Shown one piece after another: positions 49,640 through 63,690 of a stretch of 64,000 nt of DNA. This DNA is from Loxodes magnus (Eukaryota; Ciliophora; Karyorelictea; Loxodida; Loxodidae). Position 1 is the stretch's first letter. Each line of letters opens with the position of its first letter. The position numbers and the translations under genes are program-made. The stretch lies in the NCBI GenBank assembly GCA_946699065.1, contig CAMPDV010001185.1, forward strand, positions 62,001-126,000, given 5' to 3'. Below the pieces are notes generated by a model. That model worked only from the letters and a program-made list of their open reading frames with translations. It was not told the origin of the DNA and ran no database searches.

Positions 49640-52600
49640 TTCACTTTTAAAACTTACTACTCTTTATAACTCATATCTAAGCTCAAGACAAACTTAAAAA
49701 ACTAAAATTACTCTTCTTTTCTTACTTTTCTTCTTCACTATTAAAACTAACTACTCTTTATAACTCATATCTAAGCTCAAGACAAACTTAAAAAAATAAT
49801 AACTCTTCTTCTTTACTTTTCTTCTTCACTTTTAAAACTTACTACTCTTTTTAACTCATATCTAAGCTCAAGACAAACTTAAAAAACTAAAATTACTCTT
49901 CTTTTCTTACTTTTCTTCTTCACTTTTAAAACTTAATACTCTTTATAACTCATATCTAAGCTCAAGACAAACTTAAAAACTAAATAATAACTCTTCTTCT
50001 TTACTTTTCTTCTTCACTTTTAAAACTTACTACTCTTTTTAACTCATATCTAAGCTCAAGACAAACTTAAAAACAAAATAATTACTCTTCTTTTTTACTT
50101 TTCTTCTTCACTTTTAAAACTTACTACTCTTTATAACTCTCATCTAAGCTCAAGACAAACTTAAAAACAAAATAATTACTCTTCTACCTTACTTTTCTTC
50201 TTCACTTTTAAAACTTACTACTCTTTATAACTCATATCTAAGCTCAAGACAAACTTAAAAAAATAATAACTCTTCTTCTTTACTTTTCTTCTTCACTTTT
50301 AAAACTAAATACTCTTTATAACTCATATCTAAGCTCAAGACAAACTTAAAAACAAAATAATTACTCTTCTACCTTACTTTTCTTCTTCACTTTTAAAACT
50401 TACTACTCTTTATAACTCATATCTAAGCTCAAGACAAACTTAAAAAAATAATAACTCTTCTTCTTTACTTTTCTTCTTCACTTTTAAAACTTACTACTCT
50501 TTATAACTCATATCTAAGTTCAAGACAAACTTAAAAAAATAATAACTCTTCTTTTTTACTTTTCTTCTTCACTTTTAAAACTTACTACTCTTTATAACTC
50601 ATATCTAAGCTCAAGACAAACTTAAAAACAAAATAATAACTCTTCTTCTTTACTTTTCTTCTTCACTTTTAAAACTTACTACTCTTTTTAACTCATATCT
50701 AAGCTCAAGACAAACTTAAAAACAAAATAATTACTCTTCTACCTTACTTTTCTTCTTCACTTTTAAAACTTACTACTCTTTATAACTCATATCTAAGCTC
50801 AAGACAAACTTAAAAAAATAATAACTCTTCTTCTTTACTTTTCTTCTTCACTTTTAAAACTAAATACTCTTTATAACTCATATCTAAGCTCAAGACAAAC
50901 TTAAAAACTAAAATTACTCTTCTTTTCTTACTTTTCTTCTTCACTTTTAAAACTTACTACTCTTTTTAACTCATATCTAAGCTCAAGACAAACTTAAAAA
51001 CAAAATAATAACTCTTCTTTTTTACTTTTCTTCTTCACTTTTAAAACTTACTACTCTTTTTAACTCATATCTAAGCTCAAGACAAACTTAAAAACAAAAT
51101 AATTACTCTTCTTTTTTACTTTTCTTCTTCACTTTTAAAACTTACTACTCTTTATAACTCTCATCTAAGCTCAAGACAAACTTAAAAAAATAATAACTCT
51201 TCTTCTTTACTTTTCTTCTTCACTTTTAAAACTAAATACTCTTTATAACTCATATCTAAGCTCAAGACAAACTTAAAAACAAAATAATTACTCTTCTACC
51301 TTACTTTTCTTCTTCACTTTTAAAACTTACTACTCTTTATAACTCATATCTAAGCTCAAGACAAACTTAAAAAAATAATAACTCTTCTTCTTTACTTTTC
51401 TTCTTCACTTTTAAAACTTACTACTCTTTATAACTCATATCTAAGCTCAAGACAAACTTAAAAACTAAAATTACTCTTCTTTTCTTACTTTTCTTCTTCA
51501 CTATTAAAACTAACTACTCTTCATAACTCATATCTAAGCTCAAGACAAACTTAAAAAAATAATAACTCTTCTTCTTTACTTTTCTTCTTCACTTTTAAAA
51601 CTTACTACTCTTTATAACTCATATCTAAGCTCAAGACAAACTTAAAAACAAAATAATTACTCTTCTACCTTACTTTTCTTCTTCACTTTTAAAACTTACT
51701 ACTCTTTATAACTCATATCTAAGCTCAAGACAAACTTAAAAAACTAAAATTACTCTTCTTTTCTTACTTTTCTTCTTCACTATTAAAACTAACTACTCTT
51801 TATAACTCATATCTAAGCTCAAGACAAACTTAAAAAAATAATAACTCTTCTTCTTTACTTTTCTTCTTCACTTTTAAAACTTACTACTCTTTTTAACTCA
51901 TATCTAAGCTCAAGACAAACTTAAAAAACTAAAATTACTCTTCTTTTCTTACTTTTCTTCTTCACTTTTAAAACTTAATACTCTTTATAACTCATATCTA
52001 AGCTCAAGACAAACTTAAAAACTAAATAATAACTCTTCTTCTTTACTTTTCTTCTTCACTTTTAAAACTTACTACTCTTTTTAACTCATATCTAAGCTCA
52101 AGACAAACTTAAAAACAAAATAATTACTCTTCTTTTTTACTTTTCTTCTTCACTTTTAAAACTTACTACTCTTTATAACTCTCATCTAAGCTCAAGACAA
52201 ACTTAAAAAAATAATAACTCTTCTTCTTTACTTTTCTTCTTCACTTTTAAAACTAAATACTCTTTATAACTCATATCTAAGCTCAAGACAAACTTAAAAA
52301 CAAAATAATTACTCTTCTACCTTACTTTTCTTCTTCACTTTTAAAACTTACTACTCTTTATAACTCATATCTAAGCTCAAGACAAACTTAAAAAAATAAT
52401 AACTCTTCTTCTTTACTTTTCTTCTTCACTTTTAAAACTAACTACTCTTTATAACTCATATCTAAGTTCAAGACAAACTTAAAAACAAAATAATTACTCT
52501 TCTACCTTACTTTTCTTCTTCACTTTTAAAACTTACTACTCTTTATAACTCATATCTAAGCTCAAGACAAACTTAAAAAAATAATAACTCTTCTTCTTTA

Positions 52601-55600
52601 CTTTTCTTCTTCACTTTTAAAACTAACTACTCTTTATAACTCATATCTAAGTTCAAGACAAACTTAAAAAAATAATAACTCTTCTTTTTTACTTTTCTTC
52701 TTCACTTTTAAAACTTACTACTCTTTATAACTCATATCTAAGCTCAAGACAAACTTAAAAAAATAATAACTCTTCTTCTTTACTTTTCTTCTTCACTTTT
52801 AAAACTTACTACTCTTTTTAACTCATATCTAAGCTCAAGACAAACTTAAAAACAAAATAATTACTCTTCTTTTTTACTTTTCTTCTTCACTTTTAAAACT
52901 TACTACTCTTTATAACTCATATCTAAGCTCAAGACAAACTTAAAAACAAAAATTACTCTTCTTTTCTTACTTTTCTTCTTCACTTTTAAAACTTACTACT
53001 CTTTATAACTCATATCTAAGCTCAAGACAAACTTAAAAACTAAATAATAACTCTTCTTTTTTACTTTTCTTCTTCACTTTTAAAACTTACTACTCTTTTT
53101 AACTCATATCTAAGCTCAAGACAAACTTAAAAACAAAATAATAACTCTTCTTTTTTACTTTTCTTCTTCACTTTTAAAACTTACTACTCTTTATAACTCA
53201 TATCTAAGCTCAAGACAAACTTAAAAACAAAATAATTACTCTTTTTTTTTACTTTTCTTCTTCACTTTTAAAACTTACTACTCTTTATAACTCTCATCTA
53301 AGCTCAAGACAAACTTAAAAACTAAATAATAACTCTTCTACCTTACTTTTCTTCTTCACTTTTAAAACTTACTACTCTTTATAACTCTCATCTAAGCTCA
53401 AGACAAACTTAAAAACAAAATAATTACTCTTCTACCTTACTTTTCTTCTTCACTTTTAAAACTTACTACTCTTTATAACTCATATCTAAGCTCAAGACAA
53501 ACTTAAAAAAATAATAACTCTTCTTCTTTACTTTTCTTCTTCACTTTTAAAACTAAATACTCTTTATAACTCATATCTAAGCTCAAGACAAACTTAAAAA
53601 CAAAATAATTACTCTTCTTTTCTTACTTTTCTTCTTCACTTTTAAAACTTACTACTCTTCATAACTCATATCTAAGCTCAAGACAAACTTAAAAAAATAA
53701 TAACTCTTCTTCTTTACTTTTCTTCTTCACTTTTAAAACTTACTACTCTTTATAACTCATATCTAAGCTCAAGACAAACTTAAAAACAAAATAATTACTC
53801 TTCTACCTTACTTTTCTTCTTCACTTTTAAAACTTACTACTCTTTATAACTCATATCTAAGCTCAAGACAAACTTAAAAAACTAAAATTACTCTTCTTTT
53901 CTTACTTTTCTTCTTCACTATTAAAACTAACTACTCTTTATAACTCATATCTAAGCTCAAGACAAACTTAAAAAAATAATAACTCTTCTTCTTTACTTTT
54001 CTTCTTCACTTTTAAAACTTACTACTCTTTTTAACTCATATCTAAGCTCAAGACAAACTTAAAAAACTAAAATTACTCTTCTTTTCTTACTTTTCTTCTT
54101 CACTTTTAAAACTTAATACTCTTTATAACTCATATCTAAGCTCAAGACAAACTTAAAAACTAAATAATAACTCTTCTTCTTTACTTTTCTTCTTCACTTT
54201 TAAAACTTACTACTCTTTTTAACTCATATCTAAGCTCAAGACAAACTTAAAAACAAAATAATTACTCTTCTTTTTTACTTTTCTTCTTCACTTTTAAAAC
54301 TTACTACTCTTTATAACTCTCATCTAAGCTCAAGACAAACTTAAAAAAATAATAACTCTTCTTCTTTACTTTTCTTCTTCACTTTTAAAACTAAATACTC
54401 TTTATAACTCATATCTAAGCTCAAGACAAACTTAAAAACAAAATAATTACTCTTCTACCTTACTTTTCTTCTTCACTTTTAAAACTTACTACTCTTTATA
54501 ACTCTCATCTAAGCTCAAGACAAACTTAAAAAAATAATAACTCTTCTTCTTTACTTTTCTTCTTCACTTTTAAAACTAAATACTCTTTATAACTCTCATC
54601 TAAGCTCAAGACAAACTTAAAAACAAAATAATTACTCTTCTACCTTACTTTTCTTCTTCACTTTTAAAACTTACTACTCTTTATAACTCATATCTAAGCT
54701 CAAGACAAACTTAAAAAAATAATAACTCTTCTTCTTTACTTTTCTTCTTCACTTTTAAAACTAAATACTCTTTATAACTCATATCTAAGTTCAAGACAAA
54801 CTTAAAAAAATAATAACTCTTCTTTTTTACTTTTCTTCTTCACTTTTAAAACTTACTACTCTTTATAACTCATATCTAAGCTCAAGACAAACTTAAAAAC
54901 AAAATAATAACTCTTCTTCTTTACTTTTCTTCTTCACTTTTAAAACTTACTACTCTTTTTAACTCATATCTAAGCTCAAGACAAACTTAAAAACAAAATA
55001 ATTACTCTTCTTTTTTACTTTTCTTCTTCACTTTTAAAACTTACTACTCTTTATAACTCATATCTAAGCTCAAGACAAACTTAAAAACAAAAATTACTCT
55101 TCTTTTCTTACTTTTCTTCTTCACTTTTAAAACTTACTACTCTTTATAACTCATATCTAAGCTCAAGACAAACTTAAAAACTAAATAATAACTCTTCTTT
55201 TTTACTTTTCTTCTTCACTTTTAAAACTTACTACTCTTTATAACTCATATCTAAGCTCAAGACAAACTTAAAAACAAAATAATAACTCTTCTTTTTTACT
55301 TTTCTTCTTCACTTTTAAAACTTACTACTCTTTTTAACTCATATCTAAGCTCAAGACAAACTTAAAAACAAAATAATTACTCTTCTTTTTTACTTTTCTT
55401 CTTCACTTTTAAAACTTACTACTCTTTATAACTCTCATCTAAGCTCAAGACAAACTTAAAAAAATAATAACTCTTCTTCTTTACTTTTCTTCTTCACTTT
55501 TAAAACTAAATACTCTTTATAACTCATATCTAAGCTCAAGACAAACTTAAAAACAAAATAATTACTCTTCTACCTTACTTTTCTTCTTCACTTTTAAAAC

Positions 55601-57000
55601 TTACTACTCTTTATAACTCATATCTAAGCTCAAGACAAACTTAAAAAAATAATAACTCTTCTTCTTTACTTTTCTTCTTCACTTTTAAAACTAAATACTC
55701 TTTATAACTCATATCTAAGCTCAAGACAAACTTAAAAACTAAAATTACTCTTCTTTTCTTACTTTTCTTCTTCACTATTAAAACTAACTACTCTTCATAA
55801 CTCATATCTAAGCTCAAGACAAACTTAAAAAAATAATAACTCTTCTTCTTTACTTTTCTTCTTCACTTTTAAAACTTACTACTCTTTATAACTCATATCT
55901 AAGCTCAAGACAAACTTAAAAACAAAATAATTACTCTTCTACCTTACTTTTCTTCTTCACTTTTAAAACTTACTACTCTTTATAACTCATATCTAAGCTC
56001 AAGACAAACTTAAAAAACTAAAATTACTCTTCTTTTCTTACTTTTCTTCTTCACTATTAAAACTAACTACTCTTCATAACTCATATCTAAGCTCAAGACA
56101 AACTTAAAAAAATAATAACTCTTCTTCTTTACTTTTCTTCTTCACTTTTAAAACTTACTACTCTTTTTAACTCATATCTAAGCTCAAGACAAACTTAAAA
56201 AACTAAAATTACTCTTCTTTTCTTACTTTTCTTCTTCACTTTTAAAACTTAATACTCTTTATAACTCATATCTAAGCTCAAGACAAACTTAAAAACTAAA
56301 TAATAACTCTTCTTCTTTACTTTTCTTCTTCACTTTTAAAACTTACTACTCTTTTTAACTCATATCTAAGCTCAAGACAAACTTAAAAACAAAATAATTA
56401 CTCTTCTTTTTTACTTTTCTTCTTCACTTTTAAAACTTACTACTCTTTATAACTCTCATCTAAGCTCAAGACAAACTTAAAAAAATAATAACTCTTCTTC
56501 TTTACTTTTCTTCTTCACTTTTAAAACTAAATACTCTTTATAACTCATATCTAAGCTCAAGACAAACTTAAAAACAAAATAATAACTCTTCTACCTTACT
56601 TTTCTTCTTCACTTTTAAAACTTACTACTCTTTATAACTCTCATCTAAGCTCAAGACAAACTTAAAAACAAAATAATTACTCTTCTTCTTTACTTTTCTT
56701 CTTCACTTTTAAAACTAAATACTCTTTATAACTCATATCTAAGCTCAAGACAAACTTAAAAACAAAATAATTACTCTTCTACCTTACTTTTCTTCTTCAC
56801 TTTTAAAACTTACTACTCTTTATAACTCATATCTAAGCTCAAGACAAACTTAAAAAACTAAAATTACTCTTCTTTTCTTACTTTTCTTCTTCACTATTAA
56901 AACTAACTACTCTTCATAACTCATATCTAAGCTCAAGACAAACTTAAAAAAATAATAACTCTTCTTCTTTACTTTTCTTCTTCACTTTTAAAACTTACTA
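49640..57000 (-). repeat. 23-monomer higher-order repeat, period about 2,137 bp, three to four copies
   Basis: ACTCTTCATAACTC, a T-to-C change from the usual ACTCTTTATAACTC, occurs at 51,522, 53,660 and 55,796 (spacings 2,138 and 2,136). The string GCTCAAG plus CTAAAATTACTCTTCTTTTC followed by an ATTAAAAC monomer starts at 49,681, 51,723, 53,861 and 55,997 (spacings 2,042, 2,138 and 2,136). The first interval is one monomer shorter. The TCTTCAT marker sits on an ATTAAAACTAAC background at 51,522 and 55,796 but on TTTTAAAACTTAC at 53,660, so variants have been shuffled between copies. Confidence 0.83.
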
Positions 57001-57423
57001 CTCTTTTTAACTCATATCTAAGCTCAAGACAAACTTAAAAAACTAAAATTACTCTTCTTTTCTTACTTTTCTTCTTCACTTTTAAAACTTAATACTCTTT
57101 ATAACTCATATCTAAGCTCAAGACAAACTTAAAAACTAAATAATAACTCTTCTTCTTTACTTTTCTTCTTCACTTTTAAAACTTACTACTCTTTTTAACT
57201 CATATCTAAGCTCAAGACAAACTTAAAAACAAAATAATTACTCTTCTTTTTTACTTTTCTTCTTCACTTTTAAAACTTACTACTCTTTATAACTCTCATC
57301 TAAGCTCAAGACAAACTTAAAAAAATAATAACTCTTCTTCTTTACTTTTCTTCTTCACTTTTAAAACTAAATACTCTTTATAACTCATATCTAAGCTCAA
57401 GACAAACTTAAAAACAAAATAAT
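55880..57423 (-). repeat. Very recent tandem duplication, 840 bp (9 monomers), 704 bp identical
   Basis: Bases 55,880-56,583 are identical, base for base as read by eye, to 56,720-57,423 (offset 840). First differences are at 55,879 (C against A, in CTTACT/CTAAAT) on one side and 56,584 (A against T) on the other. Similarity continues beyond the second difference for about 50 bases. Both copies contain the TCTTCAT marker at 56,075 and 56,915. A shorter related copy, without full identity, starts near 59,348 and carries the same marker at 59,426. This is the lowest divergence I found between duplicates in the window. Confidence 0.92.
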
Positions 57424-59754
57424 TACTCTTCTACCTTACTTTTCTTCTTCACTTTTAAAACTTACTACTCTTTATAACTCTCATCTAAGCTCAAGACAAA
57501 CTTAAAAAAATAATAACTCTTCTTCTTTACTTTTCTTCTTCACTTTTAAAACTAAATACTCTTTATAACTCATATCTAAGCTCAAGACAAACTTAAAAAC
57601 AAAATAATTACTCTTCTACCTTACTTTTCTTCTTCACTTTTAAAACTTACTACTCTTTATAACTCATATCTAAGCTCAAGACAAACTTAAAAAAATAATA
57701 ACTCTTCTTCTTTACTTTTCTTCTTCACTTTTAAAACTAAATACTCTTTATAACTCATATCTAAGCTCAAGACAAACTTAAAAACAAAATAATTACTCTT
57801 CTACCTTACTTTTCTTCTTCACTTTTAAAACTTACTACTCTTTATAACTCATATCTAAGCTCAAGACAAACTTAAAAAAATAATAACTCTTCTTCTTTAC
57901 TTTTCTTCTTCACTTTTAAAACTTACTACTCTTTATAACTCATATCTAAGCTCAAGACAAACTTAAAAACAAAATAATTACTCTTCTACCTTACTTTTCT
58001 TCTTCACTTTTAAAACTTACTACTCTTTTTAACTCATATCTAAGCTCAAGACAAACTTAAAAACAAAATAATAACTCTTCTACCTTACTTTTCTTCTTCA
58101 CTTTTAAAACTTACTACTCTTTATAACTCATATCTAATTTCAAGACAAACTTAAAAAAATAATTACTCTTCTACCTTACTTTTCTTCTTCACTTTTAAAA
58201 CTTAATACTCTTTATAACTCATATCTAAGCTCAAGACAAACTTAAAAACAAAATAATAACTCTTCTTCTTTACTTTTCTTCTTCACTTTTAAAACTTACT
58301 ACTCTTTTTAACTCATATCTAAGCTCAAGACAAACTTAAAAACAAAATAATTACTCTTCTTTTTTACTTTTCTTCTTCACTTTTAAAACTTACTACTCTT
58401 TATAACTCATATCTAAGCTCAAGACAAACTTAAAAACAAAATAATTACTCTTCTACCTTACTTTTCTTCTTCACTTTTAAAACTAACTACTCTTTATAAC
58501 TCATATCTAAGCTCAAGACAAACTTAAAAACAAAATAATTACTCTTCTACCTTACTTTTCTTCTTCACTTTTAAAACTTACTACTCTTTATAACTCATAT
58601 CTAAGCTCAAGACAAACTTAAAAGCAAAATAATTACTCTTCTACCTTACTTTTCTTCTTCACTTTTAAAACTTACTACTCTTTATAACTCTCATCTAAGC
58701 TTAAGACAAACTTAAAAACAAAATAATTACTCTTCTACCTTACTTTTCTTCTTCACTTTTAAAACTAAATACTCTTTATAACTCATATCTAAGCTCAAGA
58801 CAAACTTAAAAAAATAATAACTCTTCTTTTTTACTTTTCTTCTTCACTTTTAAAACTAAATACTCTTTATAACTCATATCTAAGCTCAAGACAAACTTAA
58901 AAAAATAATAACTCTTCTTCTTTACTTTTCTTCTTCACTTTTAAAACTAAATACTCTTTATAACTCATATCTAAGCTCAAGACAAACTTAAAAACAAAAT
59001 AATTACTCTTCTACCTTACTTTTCTTCTTCACTTTTAAAACTTACTACTCTTTATAACTCATATCTAAGCTCAAGACAAACTTAAAAACAAAATAATTAC
59101 TCTTTTACCTTACTTTTCTTCTTCACTTTTAAAACTAACTACTCTTTATAACTCATATCTAAGCTCAAGACAAACTTAAAAACAAAATAATTACTCTTTT
59201 ACCTTACTTTTCTTCTTCACTTTTAAAACTAACTACTCTTTATAACTCATATCTAAGCTCAAGACAAACTTAAAAACAAAATAGCTCTTCTTCTTTACTT
59301 TTCTTCTTCACTTTTAAAACTTACTACTCTTTATAACTCATATCTAAGCTCAAGACAAACTTAAAAAACTAAAATTACTCTTCTTTTCTTACTTTTCTTC
59401 TTCACTATTAAAACTAACTACTCTTCATAACTCATATCTAAGCTCAAGACAAACTTAAAAAAATAATAACTCTTCTTCTTTACTTTTCTTCTTCACTTTT
59501 AAAACTTACTACTCTTTTTAACTCATATCTAAGCTCAAGACAAACTTAAAAAACTAAAATTACTCTTCTTTTCTTACTTTTCTTCTTCACTTTTAAAACT
59601 TAATACTCTTTATAACTCATATCTAAGCTCAAGACAAACTTAAAAACTAAATAATAACTCTTCTTCTTTACTTTTCTTCTTCACTTTTAAAACTTACTAC
59701 TCTTTATAACTCTCATCTAAGCTCAAGACAAACTTAAAAACTAAATAATAACTC

Positions 59755-62700
59755 TTTTACCTTACTTTTCTTCTTCACTTTTAAAACTAACTACTCTTTA
59801 TAACTCATATCTAAGCTTAAGACAAACTTAAAAAAATAATAGCTCTTCTTCTTTACTTTTCTTCTTCACTTTTAAAACTTACTACTCTTTATAACTCATA
59901 TCTAAGCTCAAGACAAACTTAAAAAAATAATAACTCTTCTTTTTTACTTTTCTTCTTCACTTTTAAAACTAAATACTCTTTATAACTCATATCTAAGCTC
60001 AAGACAAACTTAAAAACAAAATAATTACTCTTCTACCTTACTTTTCTTCTTCACTTTTAAAACTTACTACTCTTTATAACTCATATCTAAGCTCAAGACA
60101 AACTTAAAAACAAAATAATTACTCTTTTACCTTACTTTTCTTCTTCACTTTTAAAACTAACTACTCTTTATAACTCATATCTAAGCTCAAGACAAACTTA
60201 AAAAACAAAATAATTACTCTTTTACCTTACTTTTCTTCTTCACTTTTAAAACTAACTACTCTTTATAACTCATATCTAAGCTTAAGACAAACTTAAAAAA
60301 ATAATAGCTCTTCTTCTTTACTTTTCTTCTTCACTTTTAAAACTTACTACTCTTTATAACTCATATCTAAGCTCAAGACAAACTTAAAAGCAAAATAATT
60401 ACTCTTCTACCTTACTTTTCTTCTTCACTTTTAAAACTTACTACTCTTTATAACTCATATCTAAGCTCAAGACAAACTTAAAAAAATAATAACTCTTCTT
60501 CTTTACTTTTCTTCTTCACTTTTAAAACTAACTACTCTTTATAACTCATATCTAAGCTCAAGACAAACTTAAAAACAAAATAATTACTCTTTTACCTTAC
60601 TTTTCTTCTTCACTTTTAAAACTAACTACTCTTTATAACTCATATCTAAGCTCAAGACAAACTTAAAAAACTAAAATTACTCTTCTTTTCTTACTTTTCT
60701 TCTTCACTTTTAAAACTAAATACTCTTTATAACTCATATCTAAGCTCAAGACAAACTTAAAAAAATAATAACTCTTCTTTTTTACTTTTCTTCTTCACTT
60801 TTAAAACTTACTACTCTTTATAACTCATATCTAAGCTCAAGACAAACTTAAAAACAAAATAATTACTCTTCTACCTTACTTTTCTTCTTCACTTTTAAAA
60901 CTTACTACTCTTTATAACTCATATCTAAGCTCAAGACAAACTTAAAAAAATAATTACTCTTCTACCTTACTTTTCTTCTTCACTTTTAAAACTTACTACT
61001 CTTTATAACTCATATCTAAGCTCAAGACAAACTTAAAAACAAAATAATTACTCTTCTTCTTTACTTTTCTTTTTCACTTTTAAAACTTACTACTCTTTAT
61101 AACTCTCATCTAAGCTCAAGACAAACTTAAAAACAAAAATTACTCTTCTTCTTTACTTTTCTTCTTCACTTTTAAAACTAAATACTCTTTATAACTCATA
61201 TCTAAGCTCAAGACAAACTTAAAAACAAAATAATTACTCTTCTACCTTACTTTTCTTCTTCACTTTTAAAACTTACTACTCTTTTTAACTCATATCTAAG
61301 CTCAAGACAAACTTAAAAACAAAATAATTACTCTTCTACCTTACTTTTCTTCTTCACTTTTAAAACTTACTACTCTTTTTAACTCATATCTAAGCTTAAG
61401 ACAAACTTAAAAACAAAATAATTACTCTTCTTTTTTACTTTTCTTCTTCACTTTTAAAACTTACTACTCTTTATAACTCATATCTAAGCTCAAGACAAAC
61501 TTAAAAAAATAATAACTCTTCTTTTTTACTTTTCTTCTTCACTTTTAAAACTTACTACTCTTTTTAACTCATATCTAAGCTCAAGACAAACTTAAAAACA
61601 AAATAATTACTCTTCTACCTTACTTTTCTTCTTCACTTTTAAAACTTACTACTCTTTATAACTCATATCTAAGTTCAAGACAAACTTAAAAACAAAATAA
61701 TTACTCTTCTACCTTACTTTTCTTCTTCACTTTTAAAACTTACTACTCTTTTTAACTCATATCTAAGCTCAAGACAAACTTAAAAACAAAATAATTACTC
61801 TTCTACCTTACTTTTCTTCTTCACTTTTAAAACTTACTACTCTTTATAACTCATATCTAAGTTCAAGACAAACTTAAAAACAAAATAATTACTCTTCTTT
61901 TTTACTTTTCTTCTTCACTTTTAAAACTTACTACTCTTTATAACTCTCATCTAAGTTCAAGACAAACTTAAAAAAATAATAACTCTTCTACCTTACTTTT
62001 CTTCTTCACTTTTAAAACTTACTACTCTTTTTAACTCATATCTAAGCTTAAGACAAACTTAAAAACAAAATAATTACTCTTCTTTTTTACTTTTCTTCTT
62101 CACTTTTAAAACTAAATACTCTTTATAACTCATATCTAAGCTCAAGACAAACTTAAAAAAATAATAACTCTTCTTTTTTACTTTTCTTCTTCACTTTTAA
62201 AACTAAATACTCTTTATAACTCATATCTAAGCTCAAGACAAACTTAAAAAAATAATAACTCTTCTTCTTTACTTTTCTTCTTCACTTTTAAAACTTACTA
62301 CTCTTTTTAACTCATATCTAAGCTCAAGACAAACTTAAAAAACTAAAATTACTCTTCTTTTCTTACTTTTCTTCTTCACTTTTAAAACTTAATACTCTTT
62401 ATAACTCATATCTAAGCTCAAGACAAACTTAAAAAACAAAATAATTACTCTTCTACCTTACTTTTCTTCTTCACTTTTAAAACTTACTACTCTTTATAAC
62501 TCATATCTAAGCTCAAGACAAACTTAAAAACAAAATAATAACTCTTCTACCTTACTTTTCTTCTTCACTTTTAAAACTTACTACTCTTTTTAACTCATAT
62601 CTAAGCTCAAGACAAACTTAAAAACAAAATAATTACTCTTCTTTTTTACTTTTCTTCTTCACTTTTAAAACTAAATACTCTTTATAACTCATATCTAAGC

Positions 62701-63690
62701 TCAAGACAAACTTAAAAACAAAATAATTACTCTTCTTCTTTACTTTTCTTCTTCACTTTTAAAACTAAATACTCTTTATAACTCATATCTAAGCTCAAGA
62801 CAAACTTAAAAAAATAATAACTCTTCTTTTTTACTTTTCTTCTTCACTTTTAAAACTTACTACTCTTTATAACTCATATCTAAGCTCAAGACAAACTTAA
62901 AAACAAAATAATTACTCTTCTACCTTACTTTTCTTCTTCACTTTTAAAACTTACTACTCTTTATAACTCATATCTAAGCTCAAGACAAACTTAAAAACAA
63001 AATAATTACTCTTTTACCTTACTTTTCTTCTTCACTTTTAAAACTAACTACTCTTTATAACTCATATCTAAGCTTAAGACAAACTTAAAAAAATAATAGC
63101 TCTTCTTCTTTACTTTTCTTCTTCACTTTTAAAACTTACTACTCTTTATAACTCATATCTAAGCTCAAGACAAACTTAAAAAAATAATAACTCTTCTTCT
63201 TTACTTTTCTTCTTCACTTTTAAAACTAAATACTCTTTATAACTCATATCTAAGCTCAAGACAAACTTAAAAACAAAATAATTACTCTTCTACCTTACTT
63301 TTCTTCTTCACTTTTAAAACTTACTACTCTTTATAACTCATATCTAAGCTCAAGACAAACTTAAAAAAAATAATTACTCTTTTACCTTACTTTTCTTCTT
63401 CACTTTTAAAACTAACTACTCTTTATAACTCATATCTAAGCTCAAGACAAACTTAAAAACAAAATAATTACTCTTCTACCTTACTTTTCTTCTTCACTTT
63501 TAAAACTAACTACTCTTTATAACTCATATCTAAGCTCAAGACAAACTTAAAAAAAATAATTACTCTTTTACCTTACTTTTCTTCTTCACTTTTAAAACTA
63601 AATACTCTTTATAACTCATATCTAAGCTTAAGACAAACTTAAAAAAAATAATAGCTCTTCTTCTTTACTTTTCTTCTTCACTTTTAAAAC
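59755..63690 (-). repeat. Two-monomer cassette with TAAGCTTAAG and ATAGCTC variants, four copies
   Basis: A pair of monomers recurs as a unit: CTCTTTTACCTTAC, then TAAGCTTAAGAC, then AATAATAGCTCTTCTTC. The GCTC of ATAGCTC is at 59,842, 60,307, 63,099 and 63,654. A partial version (ATAGCTC without TAAGCTTAAG before it) is at 59,284. The fourth copy has a longer A run and an AAATACTC monomer. TAAGCTTAAG variants are confined in this arm to the junction monomer at 18,401 and to this distal region from about 58.7 kb on, as far as I could see. Confidence 0.75.
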
